A stretch of 5,337 nucleotides of DNA, taken from Thermoflexia bacterium. Lineage in GTDB: Bacteria > Chloroflexota > Anaerolineae > B4-G1 > SLSP01. Made by a program: the position numbers and the translations under genes. Each line of letters begins with the position of its first letter. Within the stretch, counting starts at the first letter, position 1. The notes under the pieces were generated by a model. The model was given only the letters and a program-made list of their open reading frames with translations. It did no database searches and was not told where the DNA came from. The stretch spans positions 1 to 5,337 of the forward strand of contig JAUWHU010000251.1 of NCBI GenBank assembly GCA_030605705.1, given 5' to 3'. This document shows, one piece after another, positions 1 through 5,337 of this stretch.

Positions 1-350
1 TCGTAGATCACACCCACCACCGGGTGTCCATTTTCCGCTGCCGCGATGGAGACGCAGAAGTTGGGGTTGTGGTGGGCAAAGTTCGTCGTGCCATCTAAGG
101 GATCAATCAGCCAGCGCACCCGCGCGTCTCCGGTATCGGCCCCGGCCTCTTCGGAAGTGATGGCGTGGTCAGGGAAGGCGGCGCGCAGGCGGCTCAAGAT
201 CAGCTGCTCGGCTGCCAAATCGCTCTCGGTGACGATGTCACGGTAGCCCTTGCTATGGATGGTGTGGGGCCGGCGCCATTGGGCCTTCAAGAGCGCGCCG
301 GCCTCGCGGGCGGCCTCAATGGCGACGATCAGCCAGCGCAATGTGGTCAT
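1..350 (-). CDS. Inositol monophosphatase family protein, N-terminal 116 residues (3' end off the left edge)
   Basis: This is the N-terminal part of a Mg2+-dependent sugar/inositol phosphatase, expected to be cytoplasmic and to hydrolyse phosphomonoesters such as inositol-1-phosphate. Visible motifs are K34, the 'DIVTESD' stretch (residues 38-44), 'SEEAG' (66-70) and the signature 'WLIDPLDGTTNFAH' (80-93). By family alignment, E67, D83 and D86 are metal ligands and D44 lies in the active site. The remaining metal-binding Asp near the C-terminus lies outside the window. The ATG at 350-348 overlaps the stop of the upstream lipoprotein gene as ATGA, and a GGAGG (362-358) sits 7 nt before it, so the start is well supported. 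It is the third gene of the murJ run. Family membership is secure. The substrate is not: SuhB-type IMPase, HisN-type histidinol phosphatase and CysQ-like bisphosphatases share these motifs. Confidence 0.93.
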   Translation of the reverse strand, partial: MTTLRWLIVAIEAAREAGALLKAQWRRPHTIHSKGYRDIVTESDLAAEQLILSRLRAAFPDHAITSEEAGADTGDARVRWLIDPLDGTTNFAHHNPNFCVSIAAAENGHPVVGVIY

Positions 351-1561
351 GGCGTGGCCTCCGCGCCGCAGGCGTTCACGATAGCTGCGAAAATCTCGTC
401 GGGGGATGCCTGCTCGTCGTTGAGGGCGAGCAGCCCCCGCACCAGGGCCGCCCGGCAGGCCGGCTCGTTGGCGTGATTGGGCCAGGGGACCCACGTCTCT
501 TCGTCCGCGGCCTGCAACGTCAGGCGCAGCAGATCGCCCGCGAGAGGGTCGAGGGTGCTGTCTGCCAGCCGGCTTTCCACCAGCGAGCGGCGCACCGGCA
601 AATAATGAGTGGCGTCGCTCCATTCCCGCTGCGCTTCGGGGCTGAGGAACCACTCCATGGCCTGCTGCGCGGCTGCGTGTCGCGGGCCTTCCGGCGTGAG
701 AAGCAGAAGGCCAGGGCCGCGCCACAGACTGAGGCCGGGGCCTTCCGGGCCGGGCAGTGCGCCCGCCCGCGCGGTGAATTTGTGTTCCGCGTTGACCGCC
801 TGGGCGATAGCTGACCACCACAGGCTGGAGCCGGGCAGCAGGGACAGCGTCCCCTCGCTGAACCGGTCGCTGGCCTGTTGGGGAGTCTCATAGATTCGTC
901 CGCAACCGGCGTTGAGCAGGCCGTGCAGCGCGGTCACAGTCAGCGCTCCTGCCGTGTCGCCGTGGTCTCCACCCTCCCCGCCGGCCGTCATTAGAGCCAA
1001 CATAGCCATCGGTTGGGGGGGGATTCCCATGCCTGTCTGCCCACCTTGCAAATCGGTGGCGGCGCAGGCTGTGTTCACGGCATCGGTCAGGGTGGCGGCG
1101 TCGGCGACGTAGCCCAGGTCCCGGAGCCAATCGTAGTTGTAGTAGAGGACGTAGGTCGCCAGTCCCAACGGTAACATGCCCTCGCGGGCGTAGAGTGCCT
1201 GGGCCATCGGCAGGAGATCCGCCCGGTCACGAGATGGCAATGTCACGCGGGAAGCGGCTAAGTTGGCCCCCTCGTAGCTGGAGGTGATCACGACCAGGTC
1301 AGGCCGTCGTTCCGGCGCGGCGGCGGCGACTTTGGCGGTGGCGTCCTCTTGATATTCGACGATCAGGGTGAGGCCCGCGTCGTTTTCCGCGTTGAAGCGG
1401 TCGCCGAGAGTTTGCAACACTTCGCCTGTGGCGCCGGGGAAGGGGTGCCAGAGCACGACGATGTTCGTATCTGGCGTTGCAGGAGCCACTTGGGGGGTAC
1501 ACCCGGCCAATGTCGCCAGTATGAGTAGGAGTAAAAATCTACGTTGGATCACACGCTTCAC
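347..1561 (-). CDS. Extracellular solute-binding lipoprotein, ABC sugar-transporter type (SBP family 1)
   Basis: 404 residues, usual length for the family. In known members this is the substrate-capturing lipoprotein of an ABC importer, commonly for sugars or oligosaccharides. The N-terminus is basic (K2, R3, R7, R8), then hydrophobic, ending in the lipobox L-A-G-C with the lipidated Cys at 21. Family features seen are 'VLWHPFPG' (36-43), the 'RFNAEN' helix (55-60), 'RRPDLVVI' (85-92), the hinge-like 'PLGLATYVLYYNYDWLRDLG' (131-150) and the C-terminal 'EWFLSPEAQREW...LPVRRS' (303-326). Four Cys in the mature part (166, 220, 369, 398) could form disulfides. The GTG start (1561-1559) overlaps the murJ stop as GTGA and has an AGGA about 8 nt upstream. 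The open frame continues much further upstream, but only across murJ in another frame and without family character, so GTG is the sensible start. No permease or ATPase gene is adjacent; the ligand is unknown. Confidence 0.92.
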   Translation of the reverse strand: MKRVIQRRFLLLLILATLAGCTPQVAPATPDTNIVVLWHPFPGATGEVLQTLGDRFNAENDAGLTLIVEYQEDATAKVAAAAPERRPDLVVITSSYEGANLAASRVTLPSRDRADLLPMAQALYAREGMLPLGLATYVLYYNYDWLRDLGYVADAATLTDAVNTACAATDLQGGQTGMGIPPQPMAMLALMTAGGEGGDHGDTAGALTVTALHGLLNAGCGRIYETPQQASDRFSEGTLSLLPGSSLWWSAIAQAVNAEHKFTARAGALPGPEGPGLSLWRGPGLLLLTPEGPRHAAAQQAMEWFLSPEAQREWSDATHYLPVRRSLVESRLADSTLDPLAGDLLRLTLQAADEETWVPWPNHANEPACRAALVRGLLALNDEQASPDEIFAAIVNACGAEATP

Positions 1562-3159
1562 TTTCCGTTTCCTTTCCAGCGCCGCAGGACGGCTTCCTGT
1601 AAGAAAGCGAGCTCCTCCAGGCGCAGCTGGCGCATCAGCCAGAGGTAGAGCAAGGCCCCCACGCCGCCGGCCAGCAGGATTTGCGCCAGGACACCCGGCA
1701 GGCCATAGGGTCGCAGAGGCTCTGTCAGCAGCCGCATCCCGGCCATGGGAAGTGCCATGATCAGAGAGGCTGCCGCTGCGTACAGCGTTGTGCGTCCCAC
1801 GCCGTAGGGGCGTAGCGTCCCCACTTTGCGCTTGAAGAGATGGAGCATCAGGAGGGCGTGGGCCATCAGTTTGAGCGAATTCGCCAGGATGAGAGCGGAG
1901 AGGCTGAGCGGATGGAAGAGGAGCGGGATGAGCACCAGGAAGGTGTAGAAGAGCACCGTGCTTACCCCGACCAGCGCCGGCGTCCAGGTATCTTTGCGCG
2001 CGTAGAAGGCGAAGATGAGCGGTTGGTCTAAGGCGGCGAAGACCAATCCCAGGAGACTGAAGCGCAACGCTTGCGCGGTAGCTGCGGTGTCCGACGCCAT
2101 AAAGTTGCCGCGTTGGAAGAGCAAAGCCACGAGCGGTTCCGCCAGGACCAGCATCATCACAGCGGCAGGCAACACCAGGAGCAGCACCAGTCGCAGCCCC
2201 CGGGCCAGCGTGGCGCGGAAATGCGCCTCTTCCGCGTCGGCGGCGTAGCGGGAAAGTGTGGGCAGGATGGCGATGGAGACGGCGGTGACTACCATGCCCA
2301 GTGGGAATTGGATGATCGTCGCCGCATATTTCATCCAGGCGATGCCGCTGGCGCCGGTGCGGGAGGCGAGGTTGAAGCTGAGGGCCACGGCGGACTGGTC
2401 CACTATCAGCCCTAAGCCGATGGGGAGATAGAGCTTGCCAATGGTGCTGAGGGCCGGGTGCCCGGCGAGCGGCGAAACGAAGCGTATCCGGGCGTCGCGC
2501 AGGGCCGGCCATTGGAACAGCACCTGGGCCAGGCTCCCCGCCAGCAGGCCCACGGCTAAGCTGCGCGGGCCGAGTGAGCTGCGAGCGAGAAGGGTGACCA
2601 CCAGCACCAACGTCGCGTTGGAGACGGCGGCGATGAAGGCGGGACGCTCGAAACGCTGGAGGGCGTAGAGGACGCCGGAGAACAGCCCTGCCACGTTGAG
2701 GAAAAGGATGGCGGGAGTGGTGATGCGGATCATCTGGGTGGCGAGATCCAGGTACTCAGGAGCCAGGCCCGCGCTGAGCAGGCGGGCGACGGCGGGCGCG
2801 GCGACTTCGATGAGCAGGATGAAGCCGCCCAAGAAGACTGTCAGCAACGAAAACAGCAGGCTGACCAATCGCCAGAGCTCCGCGCGGCGTTCGGGCCGGG
2901 CATAGTCGGAGAAGACAGGGACCAGCGCCGAGCTGAGCATCCCGCCGGCGAGCAGGTCGTAGAGCATCGTTGGCACCTGCGCGGCCACATCGAACGCGCT
3001 GACGGCCCCGCCCGCGCCGAAGAAGTACGACTTGACCATCTCGCGCAGCAATCCTAACGCGCGACTGGTGACGTTGCCCACGGAGATGAGCGCGGCAGCG
3101 CGGGTGACCTGCCGGCTATCCCCGGAGAGGGTGGTTTGCTCTTCCATAGTGGAGGCCAT
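1558..3159 (-). CDS. murJ: MurJ/MviN-family lipid II flippase
   Basis: 533 residues (E. coli MurJ has 511). An integral membrane protein of the MOP superfamily, expected to carry 14 transmembrane helices and to flip undecaprenyl-linked peptidoglycan precursor across the cytoplasmic membrane. The N-terminal 'VTSRALGLLREMVKSYFFGAG' region (30-50, first 20 residues quoted here as VTSRALGLLREMVKSYFFGA) matches the family's first helix. R33 and R39 align by eye with the essential E. coli R18 and R24. 'LYDLLAGGMLSSALVP' (66-81) is at the position of the E. coli 'LLRRIFAEGAFSQAFVP', so the E. coli arginines there are Y and D here. Hydrophobic helices alternate with short loops through to the C-terminal 'LRLEELAFLQEAVLRRWKG'. 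ATG at 3159 was chosen over ATG at 3147 because neither has a strong Shine-Dalgarno sequence and only the first has a purine-rich stretch (AGACGG) upstream. First gene of the run; its stop overlaps the lipoprotein start. Another MOP lipid/oligosaccharide flippase role is possible but less likely. Confidence 0.93.
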   Translation of the reverse strand: MASTMEEQTTLSGDSRQVTRAAALISVGNVTSRALGLLREMVKSYFFGAGGAVSAFDVAAQVPTMLYDLLAGGMLSSALVPVFSDYARPERRAELWRLVSLLFSLLTVFLGGFILLIEVAAPAVARLLSAGLAPEYLDLATQMIRITTPAILFLNVAGLFSGVLYALQRFERPAFIAAVSNATLVLVVTLLARSSLGPRSLAVGLLAGSLAQVLFQWPALRDARIRFVSPLAGHPALSTIGKLYLPIGLGLIVDQSAVALSFNLASRTGASGIAWMKYAATIIQFPLGMVVTAVSIAILPTLSRYAADAEEAHFRATLARGLRLVLLLVLPAAVMMLVLAEPLVALLFQRGNFMASDTAATAQALRFSLLGLVFAALDQPLIFAFYARKDTWTPALVGVSTVLFYTFLVLIPLLFHPLSLSALILANSLKLMAHALLMLHLFKRKVGTLRPYGVGRTTLYAAAASLIMALPMAGMRLLTEPLRPYGLPGVLAQILLAGGVGALLYLWLMRQLRLEELAFLQEAVLRRWKGNGK

Positions 3160-3206
3160 TCTACCGTCTTTTAGGGGACTGGCAAGGGGGAGATATGGGG
3201 CACATC

Positions 3207-3242
3207 AGACCTCTGGGGTCTTTGTAGACCTCGGAGGTCTAC
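3207..3242. repeat. Two tandem copies of a short palindromic (REP-like) repeat
   Basis: Copy 2 is a perfect inverted repeat, GTAGACCTC (3224-3232), one G, then GAGGTCTAC (3234-3242). Copy 1 (3207-3221) is AGACCTC, T, GGGGTCT, the same palindrome with one G-T pair. The 15-base cores at 3207 and 3226 agree at 13 of 15 positions with a 19-bp period. RNA from either strand could form a hairpin. There is no following T run on either strand, so it is not a standard intrinsic terminator. It resembles the dispersed intergenic palindromes of many bacterial genomes, but whether it recurs in this genome cannot be seen here. It sits about 50-85 bp upstream of the murJ start. Confidence 0.75.
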
Positions 3243-3379
3243 GTAACACGCAGCAGCCCCTCGAGTTTGCCGAGGTCGGCGACGGAGTCTATCTCCCGGG
3301 GGTTGACGAGAAACTTGCCCAGGGGACGCCCCCGAGACGGGGTCTGGGAGCAGTGTGAGTGCGACTTGTGCCCTATGCC
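3239..3379 (-). pseudogene. Possible 3' remnant of a protein-coding gene upstream of murJ
   Basis: On the minus strand a frame is open from just after a TAA (3382-3380) to a TAG at 3241-3239, giving 46 residues and no credible start codon. The last 28 residues, which end in 'PREIDSVADLGKLEGLLRV' and one Thr, read like a normal soluble protein C-terminus. Over these 28 codons about 23 end in G or C, while second positions are much less GC-rich, which is the pattern of real genes in this window. The stop codon falls inside the palindromic repeat, 79 bp before the murJ start and in the same orientation. I do not recognise the family. It may be the tail of a lost or truncated gene, or chance in GC-rich DNA. 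A hairpin (CCCCG 3330-3334 with CGGGG 3338-3342, flanked by CCCAG 3318-3322 and CTGGG 3344-3348) lies within it. Confidence 0.35.
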
Positions 3380-3405
3380 TTAAACGGTTCACTTTTGAAC
3401 TTTAA
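3380..3405. promoter_or_regulatory. Imperfect dyad upstream of the plus-strand promoter, operator candidate
   Basis: The inner arms are GTTCA (3387-3391) and TGAAC (3396-3400), separated by CTTT. The outer arms are TTAAA (3380-3384) and TTTAA (3401-3405), with two extra bases (CG) on the left side only. The element ends about 20 bp before the -35 box. An activator or repressor site is plausible from position. No regulator gene is nearby and no known box is matched. Confidence 0.4.
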
Positions 3406-3424
3406 CTGCACAAGAAAAAAACCA

Positions 3425-3453
3425 TTGACATCTGATATGGGGTATGCTATACT
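3425..3453 (+). promoter_or_regulatory. Sigma-70 promoter with consensus -35 and extended -10, for the secreted-protein gene
   Basis: The -35 is TTGACA (3425-3430, six of six to consensus). A 17-bp spacer follows, then the -10 TATACT (3448-3453, five of six). TG at 3445-3446 sits one base before it, making an extended -10. The start of transcription is expected near 3460, about 280 nt before the ATG at 3741. This is by far the best promoter in the window. Housekeeping-sigma recognition is inferred from the match, not shown. Confidence 0.8.
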
Positions 3454-3485
3454 ATTTTTATGGAGTAAATGGAAGAAGTATAGCA
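3445..3485. promoter_or_regulatory. Perfect 9-bp inverted repeat spanning the -10 and early transcribed region
   Basis: The left arm TGCTATACT (3445-3453) is the extended -10 itself. The right arm AGTATAGCA (3477-3485) lies about 18-26 bases after the expected transcription start. The arm centres are 32 bp apart, close to three helical turns, which would suit a repressor dimer or tetramer covering both arms. Read on the minus strand, the right arm is also an extended -10 (TGC then TATACT) pointing toward murJ, but it has no good -35. Operator and divergent-promoter roles are both hypotheses. Confidence 0.45.
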
Positions 3486-3740
3486 CACTCCACCCTCATC
3501 GTTGCCGACACCGGATGCGAGTTTTCCCCTCAGTGCCGCGAAGCATTTTTTCAATAATTTGAGGCGTACTTATGAGGTGAAATAATTCTACCCCCTCACA
3601 TGTCCAGGAATCCGCAGGTATAGCTGTGCTACATTTTGGAGTACATCAACTTACCTCGTTAGCCTTGCCTCCAGATTATTGAGAAGCTGCCAGCACGACA
3701 TTATTCAACTTATCTTTTACCAAAAATTAGGAGGATAGCA
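3460..3740 (+). promoter_or_regulatory. Long (about 280 nt) 5' leader of the secreted-protein gene
   Basis: Taking transcription from near 3460, the untranslated leader is unusually long. It begins with a 6-bp stem, TGGAGT (3461-3466) with ACTCCA (3487-3492). Near 3618-3645 a sequence resembles the promoter's -10 and start region (TGTGCTACATT, then TTTGGAGTACAT), so a second, weaker start there is possible. I compared the leader with riboswitch cores I know and recognised none. No small open frame with a ribosome binding site stands out. Confidence 0.4.
3729..3734 (+). promoter_or_regulatory. Ribosome binding site of the secreted-protein gene
   Basis: AGGAGG is a full Shine-Dalgarno core, 6 nt before the ATG at 3741. 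It fixes the start codon of the partial gene that follows. Confidence 0.9.
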
Positions 3741-5337
3741 ATGAAAGCAGGAGCGAAGACAACTGAAGCAACCAGGATTCTCTGGTCATTGGTTCTTGGA
3801 TTGGGCCTGGTGCTGGGGCTGCTGTGGGTGATGATGCCCCGCTCAACCGCCGAGGCCCAGACCGATATCGGCCCCGGCTTGATCGTGGAGCCAAGCAGCG
3901 CTGTCGTCCGGGACCAGGCGGCCCCCGACGACGCCGCCACGATGGCGCCAACCAGCGCCGATACCTCCCTTTCATCCCCCCCCATGGGGGGGAAAGAGGG
4001 GGGTATGCCGCCCGACTTCGCGTCGCCCCACGACCGCAAGATGCCGCCAGACCTCCCGTGGGCGACCGGCGGCGCGTCACTCTTTGCTCCCGCCGTCGGC
4101 GGTGATAGCGACGGCGCCGCTTCCATCCTCCTGACCCCGCCGCTCCCCGGCAGCGCGGACCTGGCCGTCTCTCTGACCAGCGATCGCGTCTGGGGCGTTG
4201 TCGGCGCAGGCGAGACGACCACCGTCACCGTGGGAGGCGCGCAGCTGGGCGCAGCCCTGGCCGACGGCGTCGGCTTCTTCTGGACCACGCTCTACGACGG
4301 CAACGGCGACCGCCCCAACTTGAGCGGCGGCGAGACCGTGGTCATCTACAGCGACGGCGTCCAGCAGGCCAGCGTGACGCTGCGCTCCATCAGCGGGCAG
4401 ATTGACGTGGTGAACGACGTCGTCTCCGGCGTCATCGGCGGCAGCGGCTTCCCCATCAGCGTCACCGTCTACAGAGGAGGGAACGAACCTTCGATGACCT
4501 CCTACAGCCAGACGGTCAGCACCAATGTCTCCGGCGCCTTCAGCGCCGACTTCACCGGCGTTTGGGACTTCTACGCCGACGATACAGCCGTGGCGGCTTA
4601 CGTCGAAAATGGAGTTGAGGTGCATAGGCAGGTCTACCCCCAGCGGTTGGTGGTTCAACTATCCCCCGGGAACAACATAATTGGCTGGACCACGCCAGGA
4701 GCCGTCATAACGGCGACGGTCTATCTATCTGATGCGACAACGATCAGGTGGCAGAAGAGCGACACGACCGACGCCGGTACCGGTCGGTACTGGATATCAC
4801 CATCAGCTGACATTGAGGAAGACGATATCGTCGTCGTTGAAGTGACCGGCGGCCCGGTATTGAGCCGCACCGTGGATCACCTCACTCCCCCCTACGTGGA
4901 TGCCAGCAACGACCGCATCACCGGCGAGGCAGAACCCAACGCTATCGTCCGTGGTTACACCAATAACCTGACCCCACTGGGCCGGCGCAGCGCGCAGACG
5001 ACCACCACTGCCGACGCTACCGGCGTCTACACCCTCGAGTTCGGCGCTATCGCTGACATTATGCCCGGCCGATGGGCCGGCGTCTACGTCGCCGACGCCG
5101 AGGGAGACGACCTGAACCTGTGGACGCCGGCGCAAGGCTCCGTCGAGGTCCACCAGACCTGGAACGAGGTCTACGGGCGCGGGCCATCCCCGCCCGCCGA
5201 TCTATCCTATGGCTGGCCGGTGACGCTCACGCTCTACAGCGCCGCTGCGGGTTCAGAATCCACCTACTCCAAAGGGATGGAGTGGTGGGGTTGGTACTGG
5301 TTCGGCGAGGACGATGGCTTGCCCGATATCGCGCCCG
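3741..5337 (+). CDS. Large secreted protein with repeated Ig-like modules (3' end off the right edge)
   Basis: 532 codons are open to the window edge with no stop. A Sec signal peptide is clear: basic n-region (K2, K6, R12), hydrophobic core at 13-32, and an A-E-A cleavage site before Q40. Residues 41-140 are a low-complexity Pro/Ala/Gly/Ser linker with a G/C-tract palindrome at residues 79-88. Then come beta-rich modules beginning near 148, 217, 303 and 387, with a probable fifth from about 460. The best-formed one has 'DRITGEAEPNAIV' followed by 'TTADATGVYTLEFGAI' and 'AGVYVADAEGDD'. This is the pattern of bacterial Ig-like folds (I-x-G-x-A-x-P-x-A-x-V, then a D-A-x-G-x-Y/F turn). The visible end is Trp-rich ('MEWWGWYWFGED'). 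An extracellular adhesion, scaffold or surface-layer role is inferred. No catalytic domain or cell-wall anchor is visible; both could lie beyond the edge. Own promoter upstream; divergent from murJ. Confidence 0.85.
   Translation, partial: MKAGAKTTEATRILWSLVLGLGLVLGLLWVMMPRSTAEAQTDIGPGLIVEPSSAVVRDQAAPDDAATMAPTSADTSLSSPPMGGKEGGMPPDFASPHDRKMPPDLPWATGGASLFAPAVGGDSDGAASILLTPPLPGSADLAVSLTSDRVWGVVGAGETTTVTVGGAQLGAALADGVGFFWTTLYDGNGDRPNLSGGETVVIYSDGVQQASVTLRSISGQIDVVNDVVSGVIGGSGFPISVTVYRGGNEPSMTSYSQTVSTNVSGAFSADFTGVWDFYADDTAVAAYVENGVEVHRQVYPQRLVVQLSPGNNIIGWTTPGAVITATVYLSDATTIRWQKSDTTDAGTGRYWISPSADIEEDDIVVVEVTGGPVLSRTVDHLTPPYVDASNDRITGEAEPNAIVRGYTNNLTPLGRRSAQTTTTADATGVYTLEFGAIADIMPGRWAGVYVADAEGDDLNLWTPAQGSVEVHQTWNEVYGRGPSPPADLSYGWPVTLTLYSAAAGSESTYSKGMEWWGWYWFGEDDGLPDIAP
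3964..4004. repeat. G/C-tract palindromic element inside the secreted-protein gene
   Basis: A C8 run (3976-3983), AT, and a G7 run (3986-3992) contain the perfect 16-base palindrome at 3977-3992. Flanking CCTCCCTTT (3964-3972) and AAAGAGGGGGG (3993-4003) extend the symmetry imperfectly. The element stays in frame, encoding 'SSPPMGGKEGGM' in the linker after the signal peptide. It looks like a small palindromic repeat that entered a tolerant region of a coding sequence. The C8, G7 and G6 tracts are also places where replication slippage or sequencing errors are likely. Confidence 0.7.
4005..4058 (+). repeat. Imperfect 18-base direct repeat in the linker
   Basis: 4005-4022 and 4041-4058 agree at 15 of 18 bases and are 36 bases (12 codons) apart. 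They encode 'MPPDFA' and 'MPPDLP'. The first copy starts directly after the palindromic element, so the pair may mark a local duplication linked to it, or simply a low-complexity linker. Confidence 0.45.

Larger units (their letters stand above)
3160..3740. other. Divergent intergenic region, 581 bp, in a GC-rich half and an AT-rich half
   Basis: No intact gene was found here on either strand. From about 3180 to 3379 the DNA is GC-rich and holds a palindromic repeat pair and a coding-like open segment on the minus strand. From 3380 to 3740 it turns AT-rich and holds the promoter, dyad elements and the leader of the secreted-protein gene. The murJ operon should also be transcribed from here, but I see no convincing complete promoter for it. 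The composition switch at about 3380 is sharp and coincides with a stop codon that bounds the open segment. Confidence 0.85.

Noticed and set aside
1562..2512. Upstream extension of the lipoprotein reading frame, about 317 codons overlapping murJ
   Set aside because: It lies in another frame of a clear murJ, is Arg/Pro/His-rich as shadow frames of GC-rich genes are, and the lipoprotein signal peptide begins at the GTG at 1561.
3224..3242. Intrinsic terminator at the perfect palindrome
   Set aside because: No T run follows on either strand, and a terminator just upstream of murJ would have no intact gene to end.
3318..3348. GC-rich hairpin as an independent regulatory element
   Set aside because: It lies within the coding-like segment and could arise from its GC-rich codons; there is no adjacent signal.
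3171..3392. 73-codon minus-strand open frame with an ATG in the intergenic region
   Set aside because: Its frame is Arg/Pro-rich and it crosses the palindromes. The neighbouring frame ending at 3239 has the better codon pattern.
3532..3551. Terminator or attenuator in the leader (AGTGC, loop, GCATT, then T run)
   Set aside because: The stem is only five pairs with one G-T, too weak to call as an intrinsic terminator.
3710..4288. 192-codon minus-strand open frame across the start of the secreted-protein gene
   Set aside because: It runs antisense through a strong ribosome binding site and signal peptide and has low-complexity Ser/Pro/Ala content.
4077..4658. 193-codon minus-strand open frame opposite the secreted-protein gene
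   Set aside because: Its composition (Val/Ala/Asp/Gly repeats) mirrors the GC-rich third positions of the plus-strand gene; it has no family features.

Overview
The window looks like chromosomal DNA from a high-GC bacterium. The best guess is a member of the Chloroflexota (Anaerolineae-like). This rests on the style of the proteins (a MurJ with a 'LYDLLAGGM' segment, a lipobox solute-binding lipoprotein, a secreted protein of repeated Ig-like modules) and on GC-rich third codon positions. It is an inference, since no rRNA or other marker gene is present.

Left part (1-3159, minus strand): a tightly packed three-gene run, read right to left. murJ (lipid II flippase family) comes first, then a lipoprotein of the ABC sugar-binding family (SBP_bac_1 type), then an inositol-monophosphatase-family phosphatase cut by the left edge. 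Both junctions are 4-base start/stop overlaps (GTGA and ATGA), so the three are very probably one translationally coupled operon. No ABC permease or ATPase gene is visible, so the binding protein is an orphan within this window.

Middle (3160-3740): a 581-base gap between divergent units, in two parts. The murJ-proximal part (about 3180-3379) is GC-rich. It carries two tandem copies of a short palindromic repeat and a minus-strand open segment with coding-like codon use that ends in a stop inside the palindrome, possibly the 3' remnant of a lost gene. The distal part (3380-3740) is AT-rich. It holds a near-consensus sigma-70 promoter with extended -10 on the plus strand, a perfect 9-bp inverted repeat over that -10, another dyad just upstream, and a leader of about 280 nt before the next gene.

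Right part (3741-5337, plus strand): the 5' end of a large secreted protein, open to the right edge (532 codons visible). It has a Sec signal peptide, a low-complexity linker interrupted by a C8/G7 palindromic element, and at least four beta-rich Ig-like modules of about 70-85 residues. It is probably a surface or extracellular adhesion or structural protein.

No CRISPR array, tRNA, rRNA, transposase or known defence system was seen. The points that most deserve a second look are the regulatory block before the secreted protein, the palindromic G/C-tract element inside its coding sequence, and the possible gene remnant next to murJ.
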